Source of the DNA: Gammaproteobacteria bacterium
GTDB taxonomy: Bacteria > Pseudomonadota > Gammaproteobacteria > Steroidobacterales > UBA11654
Reading direction: 5' to 3'
Assembly: GCA_029244925.1 (NCBI GenBank)
Contig: JAQWQE010000010.1
Span: 1-61,254, forward strand
DNA length: 61,254 bases
This document shows, piece by piece, positions 34,610-44,089 of this stretch; within the stretch, counting starts at the first letter, position 1; the number at the start of each line of letters is the position of its first letter. The notes beneath the pieces are model-generated. The model was given only the letters and a program-made list of their open reading frames with translations, ran no database searches and had not been told where the DNA came from. Made by a program: the position numbers and the translations under genes.

Positions 34610-35593
34610 TTGATTGAATCAAATTTTAAGGATAAGAAGATATGTATTACTGGCGGCGCTGGTTTTATAGGTTCTGCAATTGCTAACCGACTTTTTGGAA
34701 TAGCTGAAATTACTATTGTCGATTCTTTGATACCAGAATATGGTGGGAATTTACATAATATTGAAAAAATTAAAGACCATATAAAATTTGATATTGCTGA
34801 TGTTAGAGAAAAGGATGTAATCGAGAACTTAGTTAAGGATATGGATTATATTTTTAACATGGCTGGACAAACTAGCCATATGGACTCAATGACAGATCCT
34901 CATACAGATTTAGAAATTAACGCTCGTGCTCAACTCTCAATATTGGAAGCAATCAGACAGCACAACCCAAAAGTAAAAATTATTTTTGCTAGTACTAGAC
35001 AAATATATGGTAGGCCAGACAATCTTCCTGTTGATGAGAGCCACCCAATTAGACCAGTAGATGTTAACGGAATAAATAAGAATGCTGGTGAGCAATATCA
35101 CAAACTTTACAATGATGTCTATGGAATTCAAACAAGCATATTAAGGCTTACAAATACTTATGGTCCTGGCATGAGAGTAAAAGATGCCAGGCAAACATTC
35201 GTAGGAATATGGATACAAAAAATATTAAAGGGTGAGGATTTTGAAGTTTGGGGAGGAGACCAACTTCGTGACTTTAATTATGTTGATGATGTAGTAGATG
35301 CCTTTCTTAAGGTGGCTATTAATAAGAATGCGAATGGTGAAATATTTAATCTGGGTTCCGATGAAGTTATAACTCTAAATGAACTCGCTGATGCTCTTAT
35401 TGAAGTATATGGTTCAGGGAATTACAAAATTAGAAATTTTCCTGAAGATAGAAAAAAAATTGATATTGGTGATTATTATTCCGACTACTCTAAAATAAAT
35501 GAACTTTTGGAATGGCATCCATCAGTCAATATTAAAGAAGGTCTCAGGAAAACTTTAGATTACTATAAGCAACACGGAGAATATTACTTATGA
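34610..35593 (+). CDS. NAD-dependent epimerase/dehydratase, atypical active site
   Basis: A 327-aa extended SDR starting at TTG 34610 with AAGGTG seven nt upstream. Cofactor motif [13 protein letters not shown] is at residues 13-25, and STRQIYGRPD carries the candidate Ser/Thr. At the place of the YxxxK catalytic pair the sequence reads NGINK, so the tyrosine appears to be replaced by asparagine while the lysine remains. It overlaps the aminotransferase gene by 4 nt (ATGA), so its product may be a keto sugar that is then aminated. Whether it is catalytically normal is uncertain. Confidence 0.75.
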   Translation: MIESNFKDKKICITGGAGFIGSAIANRLFGIAEITIVDSLIPEYGGNLHNIEKIKDHIKFDIADVREKDVIENLVKDMDYIFNMAGQTSHMDSMTDPHTDLEINARAQLSILEAIRQHNPKVKIIFASTRQIYGRPDNLPVDESHPIRPVDVNGINKNAGEQYHKLYNDVYGIQTSILRLTNTYGPGMRVKDARQTFVGIWIQKILKGEDFEVWGGDQLRDFNYVDDVVDAFLKVAINKNANGEIFNLGSDEVITLNELADALIEVYGSGNYKIRNFPEDRKKIDIGDYYSDYSKINELLEWHPSVNIKEGLRKTLDYYKQHGEYYL

Positions 35594-36693
35594 TTCCACA
35601 ATGTAACCCCAAAGCTAATTATAAGAAATATAGAGAAGAAATAGATAAGGCTATCAGCACAGTTTTATCTAGCGGAAGCTATGTTTTGGGAGAACAGGTA
35701 ACTAGTTTTGAAGATGAATTCTCATCGTTTCTAGGGATCTCAGAAACAATTGGGGTAGCGAACGGGACAGATGCAATAGAATTAGCATTGCGAGCTTGCA
35801 AAATAGGTAACTCAGATCTAGTAGCTACAGTCTCACACACTGCAGTTGCTACCGTTTCTGCAATCCGTCGAGTCGGAGCTAAACCAATATTTGTAGATAT
35901 TGAAGAAGATTTTTTTACCATGTCTCCCAAATCTCTTGCAGCAGTCATCAATGATTATGATATCAAGGCAATAATTGTTGTGCATATCTATGGTCAAATG
36001 GCAGATATGCAAGGAATTCTTGATCTTGCTAAGCAGAAAGACATACCCGTTATTGAGGATTGCGCTCAGGCTCATGGCGCTACACAAGAATCCAAAATGG
36101 CTGGCACTTGGGGAGATATTGGTTGTTTTAGTTTCTATCCAACAAAAAATCTAGGGGCAATAGGTGATGCGGGCGCCGTGGTTACAAATAACGTGGAAAT
36201 AGCAAATAGATTGAGAGAAATTAGACAATATGGATGGAAGGAAAGATATATATCCATTAGAGAAGGCATTAATAGTAGGTTAGATGAAATTCAAGCTGCA
36301 GTATTGAGGGTAAAACTGAAATATTTGAGCATGGATAATAACCATCGCAAAGAAATTGCAGCGTTATATAACAAAAATATGGACAATCTAAATCATATTA
36401 TTGTTCCTAAATTAAGAACAGGAAATGAACATGTTTATCATCAATACGTTATTTTATCTGAACACAGAGACATCATAAGAAGAGAGTTAGAGGAAGATGG
36501 AATATTTTGTGGAATACACTATCCAAAGCCAGTTCACCTGCAGAGTATTTATCATAAAAATTCCTATAACATTCTAGACCTTAATGTAACAGAGCAATTT
36601 TCAGGTCAAATATTAAGTTTGCCTATGTATCCCGAACTTAATCTGGAGGAGGCTAGAGAAGTGACAGCAAGGATAAAAAATATAAAGCTTTGA
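35590..36693 (+). CDS. DegT/DnrJ/EryC1 sugar aminotransferase
   Basis: A 367-aa PLP enzyme. It has VANGTDAIELALRA (cofactor phosphate site), IEDCAQAHGA with the Asp that contacts the pyridine ring, and SFYPTKNLGAIGDAGA with the PLP lysine near residue 186. These enzymes transfer an amino group from glutamate to a nucleotide-linked keto sugar. Translationally coupled to the epimerase-like gene upstream. It is the only sugar aminotransferase I can see in the window and lies 12 kb away from the NeuB cassette. Confidence 0.88.
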   Translation: MIPQCNPKANYKKYREEIDKAISTVLSSGSYVLGEQVTSFEDEFSSFLGISETIGVANGTDAIELALRACKIGNSDLVATVSHTAVATVSAIRRVGAKPIFVDIEEDFFTMSPKSLAAVINDYDIKAIIVVHIYGQMADMQGILDLAKQKDIPVIEDCAQAHGATQESKMAGTWGDIGCFSFYPTKNLGAIGDAGAVVTNNVEIANRLREIRQYGWKERYISIREGINSRLDEIQAAVLRVKLKYLSMDNNHRKEIAALYNKNMDNLNHIIVPKLRTGNEHVYHQYVILSEHRDIIRRELEEDGIFCGIHYPKPVHLQSIYHKNSYNILDLNVTEQFSGQILSLPMYPELNLEEAREVTARIKNIKL

Positions 36694-36695
36694 TT

Positions 36696-37640
36696 ATGTA
36701 TAATTTCTGTACATATTTTGATAGTAATTATATCTCTCATGGTTTGAGTCTTTTCAAATCAATAATAAAGCATAGTGAAGAGCCAATAAATTTTTATGTA
36801 CTATGCTTGGATGAAAAAACATTTCAGGTCCTAACTGATCAGAAGAATAAAAACCTAATTCCATTGAAATTAAGTGATATCGAGAATGAATATTCAGAAT
36901 TATTGGAAGCCAAAAAAAACAGAAGCAGGATAGAATATTACTTCACACTAAGTCCGGTTCTGCCTTTATATCTTATTGAGAAGTTACAACTTGATCTAAT
37001 AGCATCTATTGATGCTGATTTAATGTTTTTTTCATCTCCTACTCCAATTTTTCAAGAGATGGGAGAAAATTCAATATATATTACAGAGCATAGATTTAGA
37101 GAGAAATTTAAATCCCATGAGATTGCAGGAAAGTATAATGTTCAATGTCAGATATTTAGAAATGATAAATGGGGCCTAAGTTGCCTGAAAAGATGGAAAG
37201 ATCAATGTATAGATTGGTGCTTTGACAAGTTTGAGAATGACAAATTTGCTGATCAGAAATATCTAGATGAATGGCCAAGTAGATATAAAAATCATATTGT
37301 TGTTTCTGAGAATATTGGCATTGGGGTAGCTCCTTGGAATATTGAAGGAGAAAATATTTCTATCAGAGATAAGCAATTTTTTATAAACCACAAACCTATA
37401 ATATTTTATCATTTCCATGGACTTAAGATATTTAATAAATATCTAGCAAAAACCGGCCTAAGTGGTTTTCACGCAAAGTTAACTTCACCAGTTAAAGGAT
37501 TGTATCTCAACTACATAAATGAGTTATCTAGTAATTCAATCCCAATTAAGAAAAAAGAAATCAGACCGGGTAATTTTGGAAATATCCGCTTAATAATGAG
37601 CGGTATAAAATATAGAGACCTTATTTTAAACTTTAGCTAG
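36696..37640 (+). CDS. Putative glycosyltransferase (GT8-like)
   Basis: I choose ATG 36696 (314 aa), two bases after the aminotransferase stop; a TTG at 36690 would add two residues. The protein opens FCTYFDSNYISHGLSLFKS and has a DxD-type motif in IASIDADLMFFSSP near residue 105, consistent with a metal-dependent GT-A fold distantly like GT8. Later segments HRFREKFKSHEIAGKYN and NHKPIIFYHFHGLK also fit nucleotide-diphospho-sugar transferases. Donor and acceptor unknown. Confidence 0.7.
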   Translation: MYNFCTYFDSNYISHGLSLFKSIIKHSEEPINFYVLCLDEKTFQVLTDQKNKNLIPLKLSDIENEYSELLEAKKNRSRIEYYFTLSPVLPLYLIEKLQLDLIASIDADLMFFSSPTPIFQEMGENSIYITEHRFREKFKSHEIAGKYNVQCQIFRNDKWGLSCLKRWKDQCIDWCFDKFENDKFADQKYLDEWPSRYKNHIVVSENIGIGVAPWNIEGENISIRDKQFFINHKPIIFYHFHGLKIFNKYLAKTGLSGFHAKLTSPVKGLYLNYINELSSNSIPIKKKEIRPGNFGNIRLIMSGIKYRDLILNFS

Positions 37641-37650
37641 ATATTTTTTG

Positions 37651-38868
37651 ATGATAAGAACACTTTATCTATCTTATGATGGGATGACTGATACACTTGG
37701 TCAATCTCAAGTCTTACCCTATTTAAAACAAATTTCAGCAAATAAAGAAATCCATATCATTAGTTGCGAAAAACCGTCTAACTTTAGAAGAAATAAATCA
37801 AAAATAGAGAAAATAATAGATGGCACTAATATTTATTGGCATCCACTTAAATATAATAAGTTTCCTCCAGTTATTTCGACACTTTGGGATTTATGGAAAA
37901 TCAAAAAATTAGCACTTAAACTAAACAAAGTTTATAAGTTTAAATTGATTCATTGCAGAAGCCATTTAATGGCTTTATTGGGTTTGTCTCTTAAGCTGAC
38001 TATTAATACTCCATTTTTATTTGATATGAGATCTTTTTTCCCTGAGGAAAGAGTTGACGGGAATTTATGGCCTCAAAATAATCCAATCTATAGGTTAATT
38101 TTTAATTACTTCAAAAGAAAGGAATTAGAAATGTTTAATGCTGCCTCTCATGTAGTAGTTTTAACTGAAGCTTCAAGCAAAATTCTAAAATCTGAGTATC
38201 ATCTTGAAAATATTTCGGTAATACCTTGTTGTGCAGATTTTGAGTTATTTAATTATAAGAGTGTGACACCACAAGACATCATAGAGGTAAAAAAGAAGCT
38301 TAAAGTCGATAATGATCAATTTGTTTTATCATATTTGGGGTCATTAGGAACTTGGTATGAGCTTGATAAAATGTTGAAATTTTTCAAACAAATAAAAGAA
38401 GTTCATACTGATTCAGTTTTTGTCTTCTTTACGCCAACAGATCCAGAAATAATTTTCTCTAAGTTAAAAGCACATAATTTGTGCAAATCTGATGTAAGAG
38501 TTAGCTTCATTCAACGCTCAGAACTACCAAAATATTTATCTGCTAGCTCAATTTCAATATTTTTTATCAAAAATACTTTCTCAAAAAAAGCATCATCACC
38601 TACTAAACATGCTGAGTTAATGGGATTAGGGATACCTGTCATAGCAAATTACGGTATTGGGGATATAGACACCATCATAGAAAATACAAAAACTGGCCAA
38701 TTAATAAATATGAACGACTCTCAATCAATTATCAAAGTAATAAAATCACTGAGCGATTTGGCTAAAATAGATAAAGCTATGATTAGAGCCAAAGGAAGAG
38801 CAATATACTCATTGAGCAAAGGTTGCGAGAGTTATGAGAATATTTATTCGAAAATTATAAAAAACTAA
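37651..38868 (+). CDS. Glycosyltransferase family 4
   Basis: A 405-aa GT-B enzyme; I use ATG 37651 rather than the TTG three bases earlier. N-terminus LYLSYDGMTDTLGQSQVLPY is a characteristic GT4 opening; the C-terminal donor domain has LSYLGSLGTWYELDKML and FSKKASSPTKHAELMGLG, replacing the usual EX7E region. Probably extends the repeat unit in the cytoplasm. It is the second of four consecutive or near-consecutive glycosyltransferases (36696-42953). Confidence 0.82.
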   Translation: MIRTLYLSYDGMTDTLGQSQVLPYLKQISANKEIHIISCEKPSNFRRNKSKIEKIIDGTNIYWHPLKYNKFPPVISTLWDLWKIKKLALKLNKVYKFKLIHCRSHLMALLGLSLKLTINTPFLFDMRSFFPEERVDGNLWPQNNPIYRLIFNYFKRKELEMFNAASHVVVLTEASSKILKSEYHLENISVIPCCADFELFNYKSVTPQDIIEVKKKLKVDNDQFVLSYLGSLGTWYELDKMLKFFKQIKEVHTDSVFVFFTPTDPEIIFSKLKAHNLCKSDVRVSFIQRSELPKYLSASSISIFFIKNTFSKKASSPTKHAELMGLGIPVIANYGIGDIDTIIENTKTGQLINMNDSQSIIKVIKSLSDLAKIDKAMIRAKGRAIYSLSKGCESYENIYSKIIKN

Positions 38869-38878
38869 GGATTTTATT

Positions 38879-39787
38879 TTGAAAATAGGCATTGCAATAT
38901 CAAATTATAAAAATGATGAACAAGTTTTACATCTTATAAATAGAATATCTAAGGAAGAGTGGGATGTAGAAGGAATCATTGTGATTGATTCATTGGGGGA
39001 TGCCAAATTCATTAAAGATCTAGATGAAAAAGTATCTGAGAAAATCATCTATAAAAACTATGATTATAATTTAGGTTCAGCTGGAAATTTATCTAAGAGA
39101 TTATTACTTGCTAGAGAGCAAAATTGGGATTTTGTACTCGCATTAAATCATGATGCTTTGGTAACCAAATCAACTTTTGAAGCGCTCATAAAACATACTG
39201 ACATAGAATCTTTAGGAGCCTTATATCCCTCAAAATATTATACAGACAAGGGCTTTTATGATTTTTCAGGAACAAGAGAAGTTGGACCTTGGCGTTCATT
39301 TGGGCCTTCAACCAAACCCGATGAAAAATTGATTTCTCATATTTGGAGCAGTTCTAACGGAGCTTTGTATAGTTTAAACCCGATAAGAGAAGGAATTATT
39401 CCAAGGGAAGAGTTATGGATGGGATGGGAAGATTATTTATTTGGACTAGACTTAAGGAAGGCTGGTTATAAACAATATTTAGTTTGTGATGCAACATGCG
39501 ACGATAATTATGAATTTCAAGAAAAGGATTTTGGAATCTTCAAAATTAAATTAGCAGCAAAACCTCAATGGTATCATTATTATCGTACACGTAACCTTTG
39601 GTTGATTGCGTGTCATTACCATAGAAGTTTTATTAGGATTATCTTCGTTTTTATAAGAACACTTGCTGAAACAGTTTTAATAGCATCTGGTTGGGAAAGA
39701 ATAAACAAGTTCAATGCCTTAAAGCTCCAATTTAAAGGCTTTATTGATGGTTTGTTAAACCAAAAGGGCAAAAGAGAGATATCTTAA
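38879..39787 (+). CDS. Glycosyltransferase family 2-like
   Basis: A 302-aa protein starting at TTG 38879 behind AAGGA. It has a GT-A fold: IGIAISNYKNDEQVLHLIN at the start, YNLGSAGNLSKRLL, and LALNHDALVTKSTF where NHDA stands in for DxD; the acceptor-side motif is ELWMGWEDYLFGLDLRKAGY (ED acid/base). A hydrophobic stretch near residue 258 may bind the membrane. Resembles rhamnosyltransferase-type GT2 enzymes. Its stop shares one base with the next start (TAATG). Confidence 0.78.
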   Translation: MKIGIAISNYKNDEQVLHLINRISKEEWDVEGIIVIDSLGDAKFIKDLDEKVSEKIIYKNYDYNLGSAGNLSKRLLLAREQNWDFVLALNHDALVTKSTFEALIKHTDIESLGALYPSKYYTDKGFYDFSGTREVGPWRSFGPSTKPDEKLISHIWSSSNGALYSLNPIREGIIPREELWMGWEDYLFGLDLRKAGYKQYLVCDATCDDNYEFQEKDFGIFKIKLAAKPQWYHYYRTRNLWLIACHYHRSFIRIIFVFIRTLAETVLIASGWERINKFNALKLQFKGFIDGLLNQKGKREIS

Positions 39788-40917
39788 TGAGAGTATTAAT
39801 AACAGGTGGTGCAGGATTTATTGGTTCAAACCTCGCAAAAAGATTACTTAAAGAAAACTGCGAAGTAAGGATTCTTGATAATTTCTCTGAACAAATACAT
39901 GGCACAAATAAGTCATTGGATGAAAGCCTTGAAGGCGTTGAATTAATTGTTGGTGATATCAGAGATAAAGAAGCAGTCTCAGCTTCTTTGGATGGAATAG
40001 ATACGGTTGTGCATTTAGCAGCAGAAACTGGAACAGGCCAATCCATGTATGAAATTGAACATTATGAAAAAACGAATGTTCTAGGTACTTTGAATATTAT
40101 TGAGCATCTTTTACAAAAAGAAAATTCAGTTAAAAAAATAGTCGTTGCATCTTCGAGAGCAATCTATGGTGAAGGTGCCTATTTTTGCAAAAAACATGGT
40201 GAGGTTTTCCCAATAGAGAGACTTGAGATGGATCTAAAAAAGGGAGCATTTGATCTTAGGTGTCCTCACTGTTCAGAATTTTTGGATCCAACAGCAACAA
40301 ATGAAAGTGCATCACCTAATCCTTTAAGTTTTTATGCTCTGACAAAGCAAATACAAGAACAAATGATCATTATGTACTCAAAGATATTAGGAATATCTGG
40401 CTACGCACTAAGATATCAGAATGTTTATGGCCCTGGTCAGTCATTGAGCAATCCATACACTGGGATCATGGCTATATTTTCAACGCTGGCTCGAAAAGAT
40501 CAGAGAATAAAGGTATTCGAAGATGGCAAGGAAAGCAGAGATTTTGTTTATATTGATGATACAGTTAATGCTACTTGGAATTGTATTAGTCCAGAAAGAC
40601 AAGGGGTTGGCATCTTCAATGTGGGAACCGGTATACCGACAAGTATTGTCCAAGTTGCTAATTTAATAGTGAAACATTTAGAAAGCAGCTCTGAGATTGA
40701 GGTAACTGGCCAATATCGAATAGGAGACATAAGACATAACTATGCCGATCTCAGTAAAGCTAAAAAAGATTTAAATTATTCTCCAAATGTAGCAATTGGA
40801 GATGGATTGAAAAAGTTTCTACATTGGGCTACAGAGCAGCCAATTCCAGAATTAGGTTTCAAATCTTCATTGGATGAATTATCAAAAATAGGTTTATTGA
40901 AAAGATCTAGTAGTTAA
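39787..40917 (+). CDS. NAD-dependent epimerase with Cys/His insert (dTDP-rhamnose 4-epimerase-like)
   Basis: A 376-aa extended [20 protein letters not shown] at residues 5-21, SSRAIYGEGAY and active-site YALTK near residue 190. Between them lies an insert with CKKH and, about 30 residues later, CPHC, arranged like a small zinc ribbon. A Cys-rich insert at this place is known in dTDP-L-rhamnose 4-epimerases that make dTDP-6-deoxy-L-talose. The rmlBACD set only 2 kb downstream would supply dTDP-rhamnose, so that activity is a reasonable inference. Other nucleotide-sugar epimerases are possible. Confidence 0.75.
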   Translation: MRVLITGGAGFIGSNLAKRLLKENCEVRILDNFSEQIHGTNKSLDESLEGVELIVGDIRDKEAVSASLDGIDTVVHLAAETGTGQSMYEIEHYEKTNVLGTLNIIEHLLQKENSVKKIVVASSRAIYGEGAYFCKKHGEVFPIERLEMDLKKGAFDLRCPHCSEFLDPTATNESASPNPLSFYALTKQIQEQMIIMYSKILGISGYALRYQNVYGPGQSLSNPYTGIMAIFSTLARKDQRIKVFEDGKESRDFVYIDDTVNATWNCISPERQGVGIFNVGTGIPTSIVQVANLIVKHLESSSEIEVTGQYRIGDIRHNYADLSKAKKDLNYSPNVAIGDGLKKFLHWATEQPIPELGFKSSLDELSKIGLLKRSSS

Positions 40918-40939
40918 TGCGAACAACCTTAGAGGTTAT

Positions 40940-41764
40940 ATGAAAAATATAGATAAGAAGACAGTCGAAGATTTTGGTGAAGAGTGGAGTCAATATAATC
41001 AAAATATTTCTGATCGAGAATTAAAGATAGCTTGGAATCAGTATTTTGATATATTTCCATTTGAGGAATTAAACAATGAATCTGAAGGCTTTGATATGGG
41101 CTGTGGAAGTGGCAGATGGGCAAAGTTTGTTGCAAATAGTGTCAAAACACTAAATTGCATTGACCCCAGTGAAAAAGCTTTAAATGTTGCTAAAAGGAAT
41201 CTTGCAAATTTTTCAAACATTAAATACTTTCAGGCTTCGGTTAACGACAATGTGCTGAAAGATAATTCACAAGATTTTGGATATTCTTTAGGAGTGCTGC
41301 ACCATATACCTGATACTCAGAAAGGTATTAATGCTTGCGCCAAGCTTTTGAAAAAAGACGCACCATTTTTACTCTATTGCTACTATAATTTTGAAAATCG
41401 TCCTTATTTTTTCAAACCACTTTGGCAAATGTCTGATCAATTAAGGAAGATATTTTCTCCATTATCATTTAGAAAAAAAGTGGTCATTGCATCGATTATG
41501 TCTTATTTAATTTATTTTCCAATAGCTAGGTTTGCATTAATTTGTGAAAAAATAGGCATGAACGTATCCAATTTTCCACTCGCTGATTATCGTAAAAAAT
41601 CTTTTTACTTCATGAAAACAGACGCATTGGATAGGTTTGGCACAAGATTGGAAAAAAGGTTCAGTAAAGATGAAATACAAACCATGCTTCAAAATGCTGG
41701 ATTTAAGGATATTAGCTTTTCAGAAAGCGAGCCTTTCTGGGTAAGCATTTCTCGAAAGGCCTAA
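40940..41764 (+). CDS. Class I SAM-dependent methyltransferase
   Basis: A 274-aa protein with VEDFGEEWSQYNQ near the start (a pattern seen in cluster-linked methyltransferases), motif I FDMGCGSGRWAKFVA around residue 52, the acidic loop NCIDPSEKALNVAKRN, and FGYSLGVLHHIPDT. The C-terminal half is rich in aromatic and basic residues. Probably methylates a sugar or lipid-linked intermediate. It sits between an epimerase and a glycosyltransferase in the same operon. Confidence 0.82.
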   Translation: MKNIDKKTVEDFGEEWSQYNQNISDRELKIAWNQYFDIFPFEELNNESEGFDMGCGSGRWAKFVANSVKTLNCIDPSEKALNVAKRNLANFSNIKYFQASVNDNVLKDNSQDFGYSLGVLHHIPDTQKGINACAKLLKKDAPFLLYCYYNFENRPYFFKPLWQMSDQLRKIFSPLSFRKKVVIASIMSYLIYFPIARFALICEKIGMNVSNFPLADYRKKSFYFMKTDALDRFGTRLEKRFSKDEIQTMLQNAGFKDISFSESEPFWVSISRKA

Positions 41765-41813
41765 AAAATAATTTTTTAAAGATTAAGTTCCAATTAAGCT
41801 TATTTTTTCGACA

Positions 41814-42953
41814 ATGAATATAATATTTGCTATCAATGTTCCTTATCCTTTTGGCATGGCTGGAAGTATGAGAATTAGATTGTTTGCCGAGTATCTATCT
41901 AATCAAAAATCCAAAACAAAAGTTTTAATCACAAATCAAGATAATGGTTTAAATGACATAAAGGGAGTTTATAATGGCGTCTACTATAGCTCTCTATTTG
42001 ACAGAAAATTGCCTTATTATATTTTTTTATTTCTTTATCCTTTTTTAGTTTTCAAGAAATTAAGATCAGAAAGAAATATTAAAGGCAATAACTTCTTAGT
42101 CATTTATGGAGATACTGACATTTATACACTCCCGTTCATTATCTCGGCAAAAATATTAGGGTATAAGATTATCTTAGATATCGTAGAAGATAGGGTACTT
42201 ACGCAAGAAAAGTTATCTATTTTGGCTAGGATTAACTTATTTTTTGGTGGAATGATATTTCCTTTAGCTGTCAGGTTAGTTGATGGCATCATTGTTATTT
42301 CAAAATATTTGGAAAAGAAATATAAATCAATAACAAAATTACCTGTACTATTGATTACAGTTTCTGCTGCAAACTTAAATATAAAACCAATTAGCAAAGT
42401 CCAAAAAAAGGAATTCATAGAGATTGCATATTCGGGATCCTTTGGCAGAAAAGATGGAGTGGAATACTTGATTGAAGCGTTCAATCAGATTAAATATAAA
42501 TATGATAATGTCAGGTTAATCCTAATAGGAACGCCGAAAAAAGGCTTCACAAACAAAAACATCAGCAAAGATATAGAAATAACAGGATACTTAAATGATC
42601 ATGACTATCAGGCAAAACTTAGCAATGCCGATATCCTCTGCATGACTAGAATTGACAGCAAATTTGCCCAAGCAGGATTTCCATTTAAACTTGGTGAATA
42701 TTTAGCCACAGCTAAACCTGTTGTAGCTACTGATGTTTCTGATGTCAGTCTATATTTAGATCATTTGCAGGATATTGTCCTAGCTAAGCCATCAGATACT
42801 AAGTCATTGGTGGATTCAATAGAGCTATTAATAAAGTCACCTGAAAAAAGGAAAGTCATTGGAGAAAATGGACGAAAGAAATGTGAAAAATATTTTAATC
42901 CTGAAATTAATAGTAAAATGCTTTTTGATTTCATGAAAACAATTAACTCGTAA
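41814..42953 (+). CDS. Glycosyltransferase family 4
   Basis: A 379-aa GT-B protein: [20 protein letters not shown] at residues 8-27 forms the acceptor-domain glycine loop; the donor domain has [20 protein letters not shown] and [20 protein letters not shown] with the conserved Glu. Hydrophobic stretches around residues 65-80 and 150-165 suggest membrane contact. Adds one residue of the repeat; sugar unknown. It lies directly before rmlB (17-bp gap). Confidence 0.82.
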   Translation: MNIIFAINVPYPFGMAGSMRIRLFAEYLSNQKSKTKVLITNQDNGLNDIKGVYNGVYYSSLFDRKLPYYIFLFLYPFLVFKKLRSERNIKGNNFLVIYGDTDIYTLPFIISAKILGYKIILDIVEDRVLTQEKLSILARINLFFGGMIFPLAVRLVDGIIVISKYLEKKYKSITKLPVLLITVSAANLNIKPISKVQKKEFIEIAYSGSFGRKDGVEYLIEAFNQIKYKYDNVRLILIGTPKKGFTNKNISKDIEITGYLNDHDYQAKLSNADILCMTRIDSKFAQAGFPFKLGEYLATAKPVVATDVSDVSLYLDHLQDIVLAKPSDTKSLVDSIELLIKSPEKRKVIGENGRKKCEKYFNPEINSKMLFDFMKTINS

Positions 42954-42970
42954 ACAAGGATTATAGAGAA

Positions 42971-44035
42971 TTGAAAATTTTAATTACAGGTGGTGCGGGC
43001 TTCATAGGAAGCGCAGTTGTTAGATATCTAATAAAATCAACTCATTGTGAGGTTTTGAATGTCGATAAATTAACTTACGCAGGTAATTTAGACTCTCTAG
43101 CTGATGTTTCTTCATCAGAGAAATATAGATTTGAACAAATTGATATCTGTGACAAGCCTTCACTTAGTAATATTATTGTTGATTACTCTCCAGATCTTAT
43201 AATGCATCTAGCTGCAGAAAGTCATGTTGATAAATCTATAGATAGTCCAGACGTTTTTATTGAAGCTAATATAGTTGGGACATTCAATATTTTAGAGGTT
43301 TCAAGGACTTATTGGGGTTCGCTAAAGCATTCAAAGAAAGATAATTTTAGGTTACATCATATATCCACTGATGAAGTCTTTGGAGATCTTGCTACTACTG
43401 ATGATTTATTTACAGAAGAGACAGCTTATGAACCAAGTTCACCTTACTCTGCAAGTAAAGCTAGCTCTGATCATTTAGTAAGAGCTTGGTATCGTACCTA
43501 TAATCTTCCTACAATTATAACTAATTGTTCGAATAACTATGGACCTTACCATTTTCCAGAAAAGCTAATTCCTCACATTATTCTTAATGCTCTAAAAGGA
43601 AGACCACTTCCAGTTTATGGCGATGGCTCTCAGGTTAGAGATTGGCTATATGTTGAGGATCATGCTAAGGCATTGTACGAAGTTATTACAAGAGGCCATG
43701 TAGGAGAAACTTATAATATTGGAGGGAATAACGAGAAAAAAAATATAGAGGTAGTAGAGTCTATTTGTAATTTATTGGATGAGTTAGCTCCTTCAAAGCC
43801 AGGGAATATTAAGAGTTACAATGAATTAATAACATTTGTTGAGGATCGTCCTGGCCATGATCAAAGATATGCTATCGATACTACAAAAATAAAAAATGAA
43901 CTAGGTTGGGAGCCAGATGTCAATTTTGAAGAAGGACTTAGAGAAACAGTTAAATGGTATTTAGATAATAAAGCATGGTGGGAAAGAGTGCTTTCTGGAG
44001 ATTACGCACTTGATAGACTAGGTTTAGACGATTAA
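42971..44035 (+). CDS. rmlB: dTDP-glucose 4,6-dehydratase
   Basis: A 354-aa extended SDR starting at TTG 42971. It has [17 protein letters not shown] at the N-terminus, [25 protein letters not shown], the catalytic STDEVFGDL and [15 protein letters not shown], and [19 protein letters not shown]; all are hallmark RmlB segments. It catalyses the second step of dTDP-L-rhamnose synthesis. The Rml genes are in the order B-(unknown)-A-C-D. Confidence 0.93.
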   Translation: MKILITGGAGFIGSAVVRYLIKSTHCEVLNVDKLTYAGNLDSLADVSSSEKYRFEQIDICDKPSLSNIIVDYSPDLIMHLAAESHVDKSIDSPDVFIEANIVGTFNILEVSRTYWGSLKHSKKDNFRLHHISTDEVFGDLATTDDLFTEETAYEPSSPYSASKASSDHLVRAWYRTYNLPTIITNCSNNYGPYHFPEKLIPHIILNALKGRPLPVYGDGSQVRDWLYVEDHAKALYEVITRGHVGETYNIGGNNEKKNIEVVESICNLLDELAPSKPGNIKSYNELITFVEDRPGHDQRYAIDTTKIKNELGWEPDVNFEEGLRETVKWYLDNKAWWERVLSGDYALDRLGLDD

Positions 44036-44089
44036 AACTTATAGTTTCATGAGCAATTAAATTTATTAGGAACACATTAGGATATTAAT

